NCBI GenBank assembly: GCA_007449985.2
Contig: VIIQ02000134.1
Location: forward strand, 124,001 to 188,000
From: Desmodesmus armatus
Taxonomy: Eukaryota > Chlorophyta > Chlorophyceae > Sphaeropleales > Scenedesmaceae
DNA length: 64,000 bases
Direction of reading: 5' to 3'
The number at the start of each line of letters is the position of its first letter. The first letter of the stretch is position 1. Positions 45,115-57,161 of the stretch are shown in pieces. Made by a program: the position numbers and the translations under genes. The notes beneath the pieces were generated by a model. It had not been told where the DNA came from, made no database searches, and saw only the letters and a list, made by a program, of their open reading frames with translations.

Positions 45115-48100
45115 ATGATGGATACAAGATACTTGACTCTAGCAGTGTTGTGTCTCGGTTGTGTGCTGCTCCTGCATGCAGCAGCAGCCCCAGCCGTGCC
45201 TACCACCATGGGAACAGTAACCCCACCACCTAGAGGTGCTGTGTGCAGGCTCCACCTGGAGGGCCTTGGCAGCCAGCCAGGCTTCAAGAAAGCACACCTG
45301 TCATGCACAGGGGGCACGGTGTCTGCTGCAGCCCACCCACTGCTGCAGGCAGCCTTTGGGCCAGGTTCCAGCACAGGAGTTGTGTGGACTAAAAATCCTG
45401 TTTGTCAACAGGCCCTGAAGGCTTATGGTTGCCTGTTGGTAATTTGCAGTGGCCCTGCAACATTCTTCAGCCCCGTGATCACAGGTTTCAAGTCACCTTT
45501 CCAACAAGGAGGCACTGCAGTGTGCATTGATGTTGCCACAATTGATGATGGCCATGTATGGCTGGTCAACGGCACATTCACGCACAACGAGGGGCTGCGG
45601 CCACTGGCGATACGTAACGAACATACAAGGGTGTACATAAAGCACAGCAAATTTGTCGGCAATGATGTGCGGCCCCACTCGATGGATGGTGGCGCAGTGG
45701 CAGTTAGTGAGGATGCTAAGTTGCTCATCCAATCCAGCACATTTGTTGGCAACGCAGCAGATCTTGGGGGCGCCATTGACGTCACAAGTGCCCAAGTAGA
45801 CATCATATCAGAGGGCAACCTTACAAAAGGTAGGGGTGCGAGCTTCCCCTTGAGGGCAGGTCAGTTTGCCTCTGCAGAGTGTGCATGTCTTTTTGATGCG
45901 GCCCAATGACACAAGTCGCACTGCCTGGCACTGCGTGACAGTGCTGCACTGTGTGCATATTGGCCTGCAGGACTCTACTCAAACATGTTCCAAGGCAATG
46001 CTGCTGCAGTTGCTGGCGGTGTCCTATCGGTCGGGGGGATTGGCCACGTGCGCATATACAGCTCACACTTCAAAGACAGTTCTGCACAGTCCTATGGTGG
46101 CTCAATCCTTGCTGTAGATGAGGCCGTTATCACCATGGTCAACAGCGCCATCACCAACAGTACGATCGAACCAGCAGACGAAGGCGATGGCGGCGGTAAT
46201 TCTTTTGAGGGAGGCCGTTTGGAAGTTGTGGACTCAATCATCCAAGATTGTGTGGCTGAATGTCCAAAATGCACTGGTGGTGCAATCAATGCAGGAGGGA
46301 ATGCAACTGTCTTATTGACCAACAGTCTTCTGGTCAATAACAGCGCCAGGATGACAGGCGGCGGGTTGTATGCCGGCGATACGACAAAAATCACTCTGCA
46401 ACGCACTGTCTTCACACACAACAAGGCACAGTATGGTGGTGGCCTTGCATTCTATGAAAACGCCAGCCTTGCTTTGGTGGGTGTATCTCGGGTGGAGGGC
46501 GGTCACGCAACTGACTGCGGTGGCGGCGTGTTGCTTGGTTCTGACAAGATTGCTGCAGGCACACTGCTTGGCAACGGCTCTCTGCTGCAGGCCACCAGCA
46601 ACACAGCAACATACAGTGCTGACATTTGCGTGAGGGCGCTCAACATCAAGTTGGTGAGCAGCAACAGCAGCCTCGACAATTTCATCACAAGCATTGGCAG
46701 TGATGACGGCTTGCTACATGTCATTTTCAACGTATCTGGGCCTCAGGGGGTTCCCTCGAATGACGCCGTTGCCATCTCCGTCTTCAACAGTCACAACACC
46801 ACCGTCGCTACGGATGTCCTGAGGGGCCAGATTGTGAATGGGCTCAGGCACATCGCAGTCAAGCTGAAGCAGCCCCCAGGTGGGCACTGACTGTCACACT
46901 GGGCTGCATTGCAGGTGTCTCTAGTGCTATCGAGGTAGAATGCAATGGGCGGCATGCAGCTGTGCGCAGCTGAGCATTGGGGCTGCCACACAGGACATGG
47001 CTGGTCACACACTCAGGCCTCACTAAGGCAGGCAGGCAGGCTGCTAGTGTCACATCTTACAATGTTTTGCGCGCAGGTTCCTACCGGCTGCACTTTGGCA
47101 TCCTTGACGATCCAGATGTGACCCCAGCCAAGCTACAATTGCGCATCGTCAGCTGCCGTGTTGGCTACATGACAGCCAGCAGCGGTGATGCGTGCAGCTT
47201 GTGTGTGCGTGGCTACTTCTCCTTTGACCCTGCCGACAAAGAGTGCACCATGTGTGTCCCAGATGCTGTGTGCCCTGGTGGAGCAGAGCTGTGGCCGGCA
47301 GGAGGCTTCTGGCACTCAGCACCACAGTCTGTGCAGATGCACAGGTGAGCGGGTTACACAAGCAAGTGCCCAAGCTTTTGGCTCTTTAACAGCGCACAGA
47401 CGCAGCATGTTCCAGAGGTCGTACCTCCATGACAATCCCATCTGCTGTTGTGTTTGCGCCCATGCAGGTGCATCAACCCCTCGGCCTGCCTGGGTAGTGC
47501 TGCTCTTCAAGAGGCGGCCGTGATGAATACCAGCAACGCAACCGCCCCAGTTGGCGCCGACTACAAGACAGCACAGTGCGCACAGGCTTACGAGGGCAAC
47601 CTGTGTGCAGACTGCAAGCGCGGCTATGGCAAGTCTAGGCCTTTCCAGTGCAGGAGGTGCCTGGGCCAGGCAACCATTGTGGTGCTGTACCTGGCAGCGG
47701 CATTGGCCATCATGGGGCTGATCAGGCTGTTGATGTACCTTCGTACATCCTCAGGCTCTTCACATCGGAACAGCCTGCAAGACCCTCTTCCAGAGGAGCT
47801 GCTAAAGGTTCTCGTGCTGCATGGGCAGTGGCTTTTCATCATCTCCAACCTTGTTGGCATTCCCTGGCCAGCCACGCTCATGGCCCCACTACAGGTGATC
47901 AGTGGCCTCTGGTCAAGTTCAAGCGGGTCTAGCATTGGGCTTGACTGCATCCTGCCACGCAACACAGCGATTCCGGTTGCTGTCCAGATGGTGCTGTTGC
48001 GGCTGTTCACCCCTGTGACAGTGCTTTGCATGATGCTGGCGGGCAAAGGTGTGCTGCACCGGATCAGGCCCGCAACACACGCTGGTGCCCGCCACCAGCT

Positions 48101-48938
48101 GGCCAGCCTTGTCATCACTGTTGTGTTCCTGTTTTTACCAATGTGGTTGAGCACGGCATTCTCCCTGTTCACGTGTATCCAACTAGACCGCCCTGCTTCC
48201 TGGCCCTATCAGGCTGAGGCGGTTGGTGCTTACTGGGTTGAGGACATGCGGCAGCAGTGCTACAGCTCAATGGGATACCACAGGGCATGGGCGCTGGGCT
48301 TGGGGACTCCTTTGGTGTTGCTCATGTGCCTGCTGCTTCCTGCTGGGGTGTTCGCGTTCATGTGGCACAGCCGCAAGCAGGGGATGCTGACTGACCCTGT
48401 TTTTGACCAGCACTATGGGTTCATGTACCAACTGTGGCGCGAAGATGTTTGCTGGTGGGAGGCTGTGGTGGTCCTGCAAACCATTGGGCTGGTCATGATT
48501 TCTACCCTGGGCTTTGCTTTGGACAGCCATTACCAGGTGTTGCTGACCCTGGCTGTTCTGGGTGTGATTGTTGTGCTGTTGCTGTGGGTGCGACCCTTCA
48601 AGTGCCGTGCTGCAAACACGGTTGCTGTGCAGAGTGCATGTGTGCTGCTGCTGACTGCGTACACTGCACTGACCTTCCTGCCTTTCAACAGGCGGGAGGC
48701 TGGACCTGTGTATGGCAACATCATGGGTGTGGTGCTGCTGCTGTTGAACGTGCTCTTCTTGGTCCGCACAGGCTGGAAGTTGGCCCTGTCACTTGACTGG
48801 TCAGCTGTGAGGGAGTGGTTGGCCAGCAAGCTGGAGGGTGTTTTTGGCTTGAAGCTGCGTGGAAAGGCGGCAGGCAAGAGCGGGAGGGAGGGCCCTCCTG
48901 CAGAGAGCAAGGATGCTGCTGCTGCTGTGGCCAGCTGA
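45115..48938 (+). CDS. Pmp-like beta-helix, Cys-rich, multi-pass membrane protein (plus paralogue)
   Basis: Four exons with boundaries matching the minus paralogue: 45115-45829, 45971-46879, 47077-47344, 47468-48938 (1120 residues). The third exon is 268 nt in both genes. Order: signal peptide (LAVLCLGCVLLLHAAAA), beta-helix repeats to ~540 (FTHNKAQYGGGLAFY, LVNNSARMTGGGLYAG), Cys-rich module to ~695 (CSLCVRGYFSF, CTMCVPDAVCPGG, NLCADCKRGYG), then multiple membrane helices to ~1085 and a short basic/acidic tail. The membrane half is far more conserved between the two copies than the beta-helix half, suggesting diversification of the extracellular part. I cannot name a ligand or process. A second in-frame ATG directly follows the first. 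Confidence 0.82.
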
Positions 48939-49314
48939 GTCTGTGCACAGAGCACCACAGGGCGCTCTGACTCAAAGCAGCAGCAACTGTGTGGCATGCT
49001 TGATAGTTAGTGGGGCGGTGTCAGTTTGAGACAGTTCATCATCCCACAGTGTGGGACATGGCATGTGTGCGGTGTTTTCACTTTGTACAGGCCCACTCGT
49101 TTGGCAGTGCTAGCACTGCACAGGTCTGTGCTGAATATTTTGGGCCTTGACAACCACATTATAGGTGGATGTTGGAACTCCACACGCTTCCATGCACATA
49201 GTTGGTGGTGCAGGATATGGCGCGTTGCATTTCGCCCTGGGTGACCTGGCTTTCTAGGGCCCTGATTCAGTAAAGTAGTAGTAGCAGTAGTAGCGTTTCT
49301 GCGGAGGCAGGCAA

Positions 49315-49319
49315 TGTAA
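49315..49319 (+). terminator. Candidate polyadenylation signal (TGTAA)
   Basis: First TGTAA after the plus Pmp-like stop codon, about 380 bp away. A second follows at 49382. Confidence 0.5.
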
Positions 49320-50193
49320 CTAGTCACAGTCAACAACGAAGGAACCATTTCTTTGTGAGCACATGTATGCTTGCATGATCCTGTAAGCCCATCTGAGGCC
49401 TCACAGAACCTGGCCCATTGAAGAGCAGACACAACAGATGAGTCCTGGAGTCAGAAAACGTCCCAGGGGTCCTAGAGTCAGACGTGAGAAACGGGAAGTG
49501 CAACTGTCCATCATAGATGACAGCTGGCTGCAGCTGGCATGCCGGCGCAGAGACTGAGCACAGCTCCCAGTGGTTGTTCCTGCACAGAGACGAAGTGCAG
49601 CTGATTGCTTTGTGAAATTGGACAAGATGCTTAGCAGCTGATTGCACCACTCCAGAGAAAAAAAAGATGGGTTCAGCCGACCTGGGAAGGTTCTGCCTTC
49701 AGCTCTTTACAATGGCAGCCTTGGCTGGCTGAACTTGCTGCCCCTTGACCTTGGTCCGGCAGCCCTTCAGGAGCCAGCCTTGCAGAACAAGGTGCACAAG
49801 CCCACATGCATATATGTGCATGCGCTGCTGAAAACAACTGGCCTTATCCACGTTTCTTACTCAAAACGTCGTAGTCTGGATCACGATGGCAACACTCAGG
49901 CCAGAGGGCCCAGAATAGGAGCGGGAGCCCGGGTGACCATTTCCTCCCTGTCATTTTCCACCTCGGATACAAGCGCCAGCAAGCACAGCGAACAAACAGA
50001 TAGCACATTTGAGGGGCAATTGCACTGCTTGTTCATGAGCACAACTCAGTGAACAGGCTTCTAGAAGTAGAGGTAGATCTACCTGCTGGACATGGCAAAC
50101 AACATCGAGGAGCAACTAGACTGATCAGAGCATCTAGCAGGGTTTTTTCGACCGCTTTTTTGTAAGCTCTTTGTTCCTTGGTATATGTCTGAC

Positions 50194-50237
50194 TGGAAGG
50201 TTGACTCGCTGAATGGGGAAGGTCAGGGAAGGTCGAC
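50194..50237 (+). promoter_or_regulatory. Cluster of GGAAGGT-type boxes upstream of the protease gene
   Basis: Three boxes in 44 bp: TGGAAGGTTGAC (50194-50205), GGAAGGTCA (50217-50225) and GGAAGGTCGAC (50227-50237), ending about 100 bp before the ATG at 50335. They resemble the 23-bp boxes in the Pmp-like divergent promoter. Confidence 0.5.
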
Positions 50238-50334
50238 CGGCAGATTCAGAGTATTTAGCGCGTGCAGAGCCATCAATCGCTAGAGAAAGACACTGCTTTG
50301 CAGCCATCTGACAGATACACATACCAAGCAGAAA

Positions 50335-53300
50335 ATGGACCGAATTGGCAAGTTTCTGTCCGTCGCCCTGCTGTTGTGTGAGTATTGTGCTTTACGAAGC
50401 TGGTTGAAATTGGTTGCTTGAAGTTATTGTTGCGGTTTTGACGCTCCCTCGGGCAAAGAGCTTCCGGTGGACGAAGCATGAGTGGGCCAGGTGCTGATCA
50501 GCACTTTCATGACCTCATGACCTGCCTCGTGGATGAACCATCCTGGTGGCGCTTGCCCAGCACGCGGGTTACATGAAACATCGAGTAACGTGCACCTCTT
50601 TCCGAGCATTGCGGCAAGCAGAAGGCTGTAAATAGAACGTACTGGCCTTGTGAAGGCACTGACACACCCACATCTTCTGGTGTCGTCTTGTCTGCCATTC
50701 TTGCAGGTCTCTACATGACACCGCAGGTGGCTGGGCAAGTAAAGGTGAGAATTGGCCGCCAATGAGGCACCCGTACGTCTGTAGCACTCTGCCTATCCTG
50801 GGCCGGGTGTGTCTTGCCAGACTGGCATGATGGGTGGACAGCAGCTGATACCTCAGGCGAGCCCACTGCGTGCAATGCACGAGGTTGGTCGACCAACCAG
50901 TATCGTGACAAACCTCTGATACCGCCCTGACAGTTTGTGTGCGTGTGTTCTGCTGCACAGATCAACAAGCATGGCTTTCGGCTGAGCATCTCCGTCGGCA
51001 AGGGCAACAAGGGCACCCCCGTGCAGCAAAGCGCCCCCCAGGCTAAAGCCCCCACCCCTGCTCCTGCTCCTGCTCCTGCCAAGACCCCCGTCCAGGCCAA
51101 GCCAGCGGCAAGTACCCCCCCTACAGCCCCCCCTGGGACAATCGGTGAGTCCTGTGTGCCTTGCCCCACCCAGCTGGCTGCCATCTCCAGCCCAATGGGT
51201 GTACACCCACATGTGGACCTCACGTTGAAGTTCAGGTCCTAAGCACAGAGGGCCAACTAGGTGATTCGTTGGGCAAATGACAGGTGGCTTGCGTCAGGCT
51301 GACATCCGACATGTGTGTACCTTATCACTAGCCTACGGTGGTGTGACTGTCAATGTGCGTACAAGCTGGCCAGCTTCAAGCTGGCCACTAACTTGTACAC
51401 GCAAGTTGCAGCTCCTGTTGCTGCGTAACATGCAGCCTGTTACATACTGAGTAAGCAGCGATGTGGCGGCACTGTCACACACCCTGTAGCGCCCTGTTTA
51501 TAAAGAAAGAGCCGGCAAGCACTCACTCAGCTGCCGTGTGCGTTGGCGTATGGTGCTGCTGCATGCAGGGAAGTTCCGCAAGCACACCAAGGATGAAGCT
51601 ATCAAGGCCCGCAACCGCGCCAAGCCCGGCTTGACAGCGCCCAAGTGGTCAGCTGCAACAAAGCTGCCAGCATCTCTGAGGGCACTCCGTGGTCTGCTCC
51701 AAGCCGACGGATATGTCTGCGAGAACAACGTCAACAACCTGACTCCAACCAACTACGAGGTCCACTGCCGTATCATCTCAACCTATGCAAATGGCAAGTC
51801 AGGATCCTGCAGTGCCACAAAGATGGCCGATGATCGCCTGGCGACTGCTGCTCACTGCATTTACAGCCCAGAAGAGGTGAGAACAATGTGGATGTGGGGA
51901 CTCCCGTGTGCTTTGTATATTGATGCAGCGTGTGCACAAGGCCGCGGCAGCATCTGCAGCTGCCTCTGCATGATGTTATTAGAACTAGTGAATAGCAATG
52001 TCCGCCATTGCAGTGCATCAGCAACGACCACAGGATCATTGGTGTGTTGGTCTTGTGGGCGCAGCTGTGGGGTTGTGTTGGTCTGTGCTTGACCCGCTCT
52101 GGCGTCCTCTCATCTGAACTAGCGTGGGTGCATGGTGCAGGATTGCTGTGCAACATGTGTGAGCCTTTTGAAGAGTGCAGACTGTATCTGCTGTACAGTC
52201 TGGCCCTCTAGCAGCTGGGTTTGTCTCTCCGCTTCACCTCCTACACAGCACCTTCACCATCAACCCTCCCTTGTCTGCCCCCTGTCCATTTGCCACATGG
52301 CCTGAGATGAACCAAGTTCACCCCTGAGCACATGGAAATACGATCCTGTTGACATTGCGACCTCCAGAAAGTGTCTGCACACACTGTCCGAGCGGTCTTC
52401 ACCAGCATTCCGACATGCATGACTTGTTACTTGACCGCTGGGTCAGTCATCTCGATGAAAGCAGCATGCCCGCTGCAATATGACTTTTTTTGCAGTCCTT
52501 CATCTTCTGGACGTACGCTGTCCTTTGAGGGCGTCCTCAGCGACAGAGCCGACATTGGCGATCCACCGATGACCGCCGCACCGCCAGGCCCAGGCACAAT
52601 TTCCGCACAAGCCCCCCACCAGCACACTGCTCATTATAGCCCATTTTCATCCTCCCCCCCCCAAAACCCGCTTCCAGAGGGTTTTTTTTTTGGCCCCCCC
52701 CCCCCTTCTCGCCTCTATTGGCATGGTATGACCAATAGATGAGAATGTCTGGAGCTGACCGTGCTGCACTTGTCACCCCTGCAGGGAGGCTTTGCCGAGG
52801 CTATTGACGTGTACTGCACTGGTATGGAAGCCTGCCAGGCAGACCCGACTACATATGGGACTGGCGGAATCATCGCCCCCCGTTTCACCGAGGCCGGCGA
52901 CGGGTTCAATGAGTGGGACATTGCTGTCATCAAGACGGGAGATGAACTGCCTGGAGCAGCCTTCCCTTTGGTTCAGGTGCGCAAGCCAAGGATCAAGACT
53001 GCCCTGCTCGTCATCTGCAACTTTGTATTGCATGTTTCATCTGGCATACCCCACATACATTTGGTAAGTTCTTGACACAAACCTGGCATGCCTGCTGTTG
53101 GAGTGGGTCAGTTATTCGATGTCGCTGCATGCACATGTGCAACTGTGTGCAGCTAACTTATTTTCCAGCGTGTCGAGTGACCGTCAGCGGTCACTGCCAA
53201 CTGACGGCCCACCAAACAGAGGCACTGCCTGGCAGCGGTACTTACTTGTGTCCCATCTGCTGCCTGCACCCCAGGCTAAGCAAGACACCACGATCAGGGC

Positions 53301-53954
53301 CAGGACTTCAGGCTACCCAGGAGATAGTGACACTCAAGCCGGCTGTGATTTCAGCATGTGCACCCAGCACAGGTAACGATCCTGCGGTGTATCCTGCTGC
53401 ACTGCATCGCCGTAACAGCAAGGATGGACCTCACGATCTTTGCAAACAGCACACACTGCCAGGCTACGCGCTTGCTGTGGCCTGTGGTACTGTACAGTAC
53501 ATGTACACAGTCCCCCTCACTGCATGGCAGAAGAGCCCTGCCCGCAAGTCTGAAATGCATCTCAGCTTGCTACATGGCTTTGCACATCACATTCCCCCTA
53601 CATTGTGTTGGGCTGAAGTCTGGATGCCCATCTGAGCTGCAGCTAAGCACAGTTGTTGTCTCTGTGCCGTTGCTGTGTGCACGCAGCTCCTCTGGCAACC
53701 TGGAAATCTTTTCAGATGGCTTCTACTATTCAACGGCCATCCATGCTTGCCCTGGCCAGAGTGGCAGCAGCCTCCTCGACAATGAGGGTGGTCTCATTGC
53801 AGTGCTTGCGGGTGGTGGGCCGGCAGAACTGGGGGGCCGCAGCGACTGCGAGGTCAACAAGTTCGTGCCAAACATCGCACCCAACAGCGTGGATGCCAAC
53901 TGTGAGAAGTCCACAGGTGGTGCGTCCTTGGAATGCCTCAGCAAGAAGCTGTGA
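50335..53954 (+). CDS. Secreted trypsin-fold serine protease (S1, glutamyl-endopeptidase-like)
   Basis: Seven exons in phase: 50335-50377, 50707-50744, 50961-51144, 51569-51876, 52785-52976, 53275-53372, 53687-53954 (376 residues). A signal peptide (GKFLSVALLLCLYM) is followed by a Pro/Ala/Lys-rich linker and a pro-region. All three catalytic signatures are present: His184 in TAAHC, Asp236 in WDIAVIK and Ser313 in CPGQSGSSLLD, with GYPGD between Asp and Ser and paired Cys residues nearby. The GYPGD and PGQSGS pattern fits bacterial-type glutamyl endopeptidases and related eukaryotic proteases. Secretion to the cell wall or periplasm is likely; the substrate is unknown. The stretch between exons 5 and 6 is short for the family, so a small exon could be missing from this model. 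It shares promoter boxes with the neighbouring Pmp-like pair. Confidence 0.8.
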
Positions 53955-54723
53955 ATGTGCACATAAGCACAAATGCCCCTGCTGGGTTTTGCACGTACCC
54001 TCCGTCGGTGCTGATGAAGCCTGTGCTGCTGTTGATGCACCCATGGCCTGGGCTATTCGGTCTCAACAGACCTTACAATGTTGTGGTTGAGCCCTGTGGC
54101 GCAACATCATGCCGTGACTTTGTTGAGGGATGACACAGTCACGCGTGCTGCTGTTTTGGATGGCTGTTTGTTGTGTGGCGACGCAAAGTGTTGCGCTATC
54201 AAGCAGCTGCTGACATGTTATGCTTGCAGCGCATGCTCGTGCAGTGCCAGGTGTTTGGGTGGCCCATGATGTGAAGTGACTGTGTGACATGCATTGCCAG
54301 TGGGAGTGGCACCTCAGTCGCTGTTGTCACAGACAGTCAGCACCTGCTGTGTTGTTGTCGGCTGTGTATTGACGTCTTGCATGATCGTCATCAGAGCATG
54401 TACATGCAAGGTCAAGGGTGATGATCTGGACCACACCACGTCATGAGTACGTTCACGTTGAGTCTGTGTGGGGAACAGAGTGTCTATGAACTGGTCAGAT
54501 GCATGAGCATGCATGCGCCATGGTGGCACTTGCAGTGCAGGCGGCTTGGTGAACGCAAGGCTGAGAGGTCAGACGGTCGCTAGTAGTGGCCGCCTATGCT
54601 CACACTTTGTCACAATGTGACGGGAGCTGAGCGAGGGGCAAGCAGGGGTGAGCAACTTGACTTGAGTGACGACACAGAGAGTGTACAGCACACACTGAGT
54701 GATACAGAGTGATAGGACCATGA

Positions 54724-54728
54724 TGTAA
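54724..54728 (+). terminator. Candidate polyadenylation signal for the protease gene
   Basis: First TGTAA after the protease stop, about 770 bp away. Confidence 0.4.
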
Positions 54729-54919
54729 CATCACTTCTCAACAAGCATGTTTCTGGTTAGCCCAGCACGGTGCTCAGGGGCATGTGCTGTGAGCCTGCCG
54801 ATGCCTGTGAGGCCTGCAACTGCTTTGGGGAAGCTTGACACGGCCCGTGACGGTGCGACAGCGGGTGGAATATGGGCCAGCACCAGCTTGTGGTGCTGCA
54901 GGTGCTGTGTGAGGTCAAC

Positions 54920-54934
54920 TTACAAACAGTTACA
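54920..54934 (-). terminator. Paired candidate polyadenylation signals on minus
   Basis: Two TTACA motifs ten bases apart (TGTAA on minus), about 415 bp downstream of the minus-strand stop at 55348. Confidence 0.4.
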
Positions 54935-55347
54935 CCTGCAACTGTCAAACAGTGCTGGGTTGGCAGCCCAGGCTTCAAGTGTTCTGAACCCAAGTGTACA
55001 CACCCATGAAAGTTCTAATCACCTTGACAGGCTGCCTAATCGTGAAGCTACCATTGCTTCACAGTGCCGGTGTAAGTCTTTGAAGCGGCACCCAGAACAT
55101 TATGTGGCAGACGGCTGCTATCTGCTGTACAGCATTCAGCAGGCACGCCAGGTATTCGACAATATTGGGCGCTAAACTTGCAGGGGCCATGGGGGCTTTT
55201 GACATGAGGCCAAGACGCGGCGCATGCTGCTAGCAAGCGCTTGCATTGCTGCAAGAGTGCCCCCCCCCCCCACCTGTTCCTTTGCGAGCGGCTCTGCACT
55301 GCAGTGATATCTGCCCTTTTCAACATCAGTAATCAGTGCATGTACCG

Positions 55348-57161
55348 TTACCATTTGTGTAGCAGATGAGTGTGAGCTGGAGCCAACCCTAAGATTGCAC
55401 CTGCAAGTCCAATGCCTCTGGCAGCTGCACCTTGCCAAGCTGCACTTGCAAATGTTGTCACGATTGCCACGAAAGTTGTCCCAGCACTGCTAACAGTGGG
55501 CGCATCATGCCATGATGGCACTACGTGGCTGGGAATTGTGGTCATGCTGGCCCAAGGGCGCTGTCAAACTACATTACAGAACACTGCCGCAGTACTGTGG
55601 CGGTCCCTGAGGTATTGGGGGCAAAGTCTAAACTACAGCCCTAGCCAGCGAGGCAAGGCAAGGGCTCACGAGGGTGCCCATTAGGCCTGCTGTCTGGTTA
55701 GCGTCCGATGCTACTTGGCAACGTAGAGGCACCAGCACCATAGGACGCGCAGGTCAAGCATATGCCAGGCACAACTCACCCCCGCTTGATGGCGTGGTAC
55801 TCTGACTGTCGGCCGCTCCACTGGTAGTTGCTGCCAAGGATGATCAGGCCCCGCATGCTGTGCTTGTATGAAGATGCCGGCATGTTGATCAGGCTTGAGA
55901 TGACTTGCTGGTCCTCCACTGGGCTCAGCTTGTCTTGCCAAGAGCAGTGCTCTGAGTGCAGGCCCTGCTGGTGCAGCGCCTTCATGACTGCAGTCAGATT
56001 GTTGTGCAGCAGTGGGGAGCTCCCAGACTCGAGTCTGTCAGGGTGAGCTTGGGCGGCGGCTCTTGGTTGCAACAGGGCTTTCTCCTCTGCTAAGGTGATG
56101 TAGGCGCGCAGGGCGCGCATCATTATGCCCATCAGGGCGTCAGGCTTGTAGTCAGTGCCGTCCTTGCTTGCGCATTTACATCAAAAACAAACACAACAGC
56201 AGGCCACAGCAACGCAGGCACATAATTTCTGGACGCCCTGCATAGCGTCCAGCACGCATGCAGGTGTGCATGATGTGTGCCTGCTAAGCATGGGGGCCTA
56301 CACACACCTGTGCCCATGCATGCAGGAAATGTGTTCTGTGCTGGCATGCCGACCTCCTGCAGGAAATGTGCTCTGTGCTGGCATGCAAACCTCCTGCAGG
56401 AAGTGTGCCCTGTGCTGACATGCAATCCTCCTGCAGGGGGCTGTGCTGACATTAACCCTCCTGTAGGACGACCAACACAGCCAATGAACAGCAAAGTCCA
56501 GCCATGATGGCTCTACTGCAGTAAGAGCGCAGCATATGACAGCAGCAGCTGCAAAACCAGTGTCATCCACTCACCAGTAGCACAAACTCAGCCAGCAGCA
56601 CCAGGAAGTCCTCCTTGGGCAAGTGCACGGGGTTGGTGCTGTTGTCCTTGGTGCCCGCAAGCCAAGAAGAGAAGGCGTTAGGGCCGTCTTGTCAACCCTG
56701 ATGGCGTGCTTGGCCTGCACAACCCCATTAGACTTGGAAGTGCCGCATCTGCTGTGTTGCTGGTTGCTGTCCTGCTGCTGCTGGGTTTACTGCTGGAGGC
56801 TGCCCCACGAGGCTTTACGCGGCTGACTTTGCTGCTGCTGTTGTTGTTGCTGCCTGTGTAAGCGCCTTCTGCGTTCCTGCTGCACGTTCTGCAGCAGGTT
56901 GCCAACGTTGGGGTTGCCAACGTTTGGGTTGGGATCGTTGGCTGTGCTGGAGGAGGGACTCCACATCGTCCTGCACGCATCAATAACTCACACGTTACTG
57001 GCCAAGAAGGGACAGCCCGACAAGCACTGCTTAGCAGCCGGTGACATCACGAAACAGCAGACCATTTGTTTGAACAGGTGGTTGCTGAACAGCAACCAAC
57101 TCACCAGCTCCTCGTCTTCAAAGTGCTGCACCTCCTGCCATATATCATATTGTACTTCCAT
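55348..57161 (-). pseudogene. Interrupted gene resembling Crypton/DUF3504 recombinase-derived proteins
   Basis: Clear coding pieces on minus: 57161-57105 (MEVQYDIWQEVQHFEDEEL, with an in-frame stop upstream of the ATG and a gtgagt donor), about 56970-56575 (DDVESLLQ; a Gln-rich stretch; AKHAIRVDKT; KEDFLVLLAEFVLL), 56162-55780 (DGTDYKPDALMGIMMRAL; LINMPASSYKHSMRGLIIL; WSGRQSEYHAIKRG) and 55486-55348 (AGTTFVAIVTTF... ending HTHLLHKW), with good phase at the last two junctions. The middle part needs at least one frame change and contains a TAA. The WL-x-KEDF-x-DGTDYKP ... RxxSEYHAIKRG layout recalls the DUF3504 region of ZMYM2/KIAA1958 and Crypton tyrosine recombinases. The catalytic Arg-His-Arg-Tyr half is not visible. 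It could instead be an unknown gene with unresolved exons. Confidence 0.42.
56322..56460. repeat. 37-bp tandem repeats
   Basis: Three to four direct units containing caggaaatgtgctctgtgc and then tggcatgcaaacctcctg, with a shorter last unit. They lie in an intron of the recombinase-like gene. Confidence 0.8.

Larger units (their letters stand above)
48939..50334. other. Region between the plus Pmp-like gene and the protease gene
   Basis: It contains candidate polyadenylation signals TGTAA at 49315-49319 and 49382-49386, an agtagtagcagtagtag stretch near 49276, and GGAAGGT boxes near 50194-50237. A 136-codon open frame at 49642-50052 on + has no recognisable motif. Confidence 0.45.
53955..55347. 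other. Intergenic region between convergent genes
   Basis: Between the protease stop and the stop of the minus-strand recombinase-like gene. It holds TGTAA at 54724-54728 (plus) and TTACA at 54920-54924 and 54930-54934 (minus signals). A 142-codon open frame at 54747-55175 on + has no motif. Confidence 0.45.

Noticed and set aside
52470..52680. Possible extra protease exon after a T-rich tract and cag at 52496
   Set aside because: The one frame in phase with the preceding exon hits TGA within 11 codons, and joining the flanking exons directly gives normal His-to-Asp spacing.
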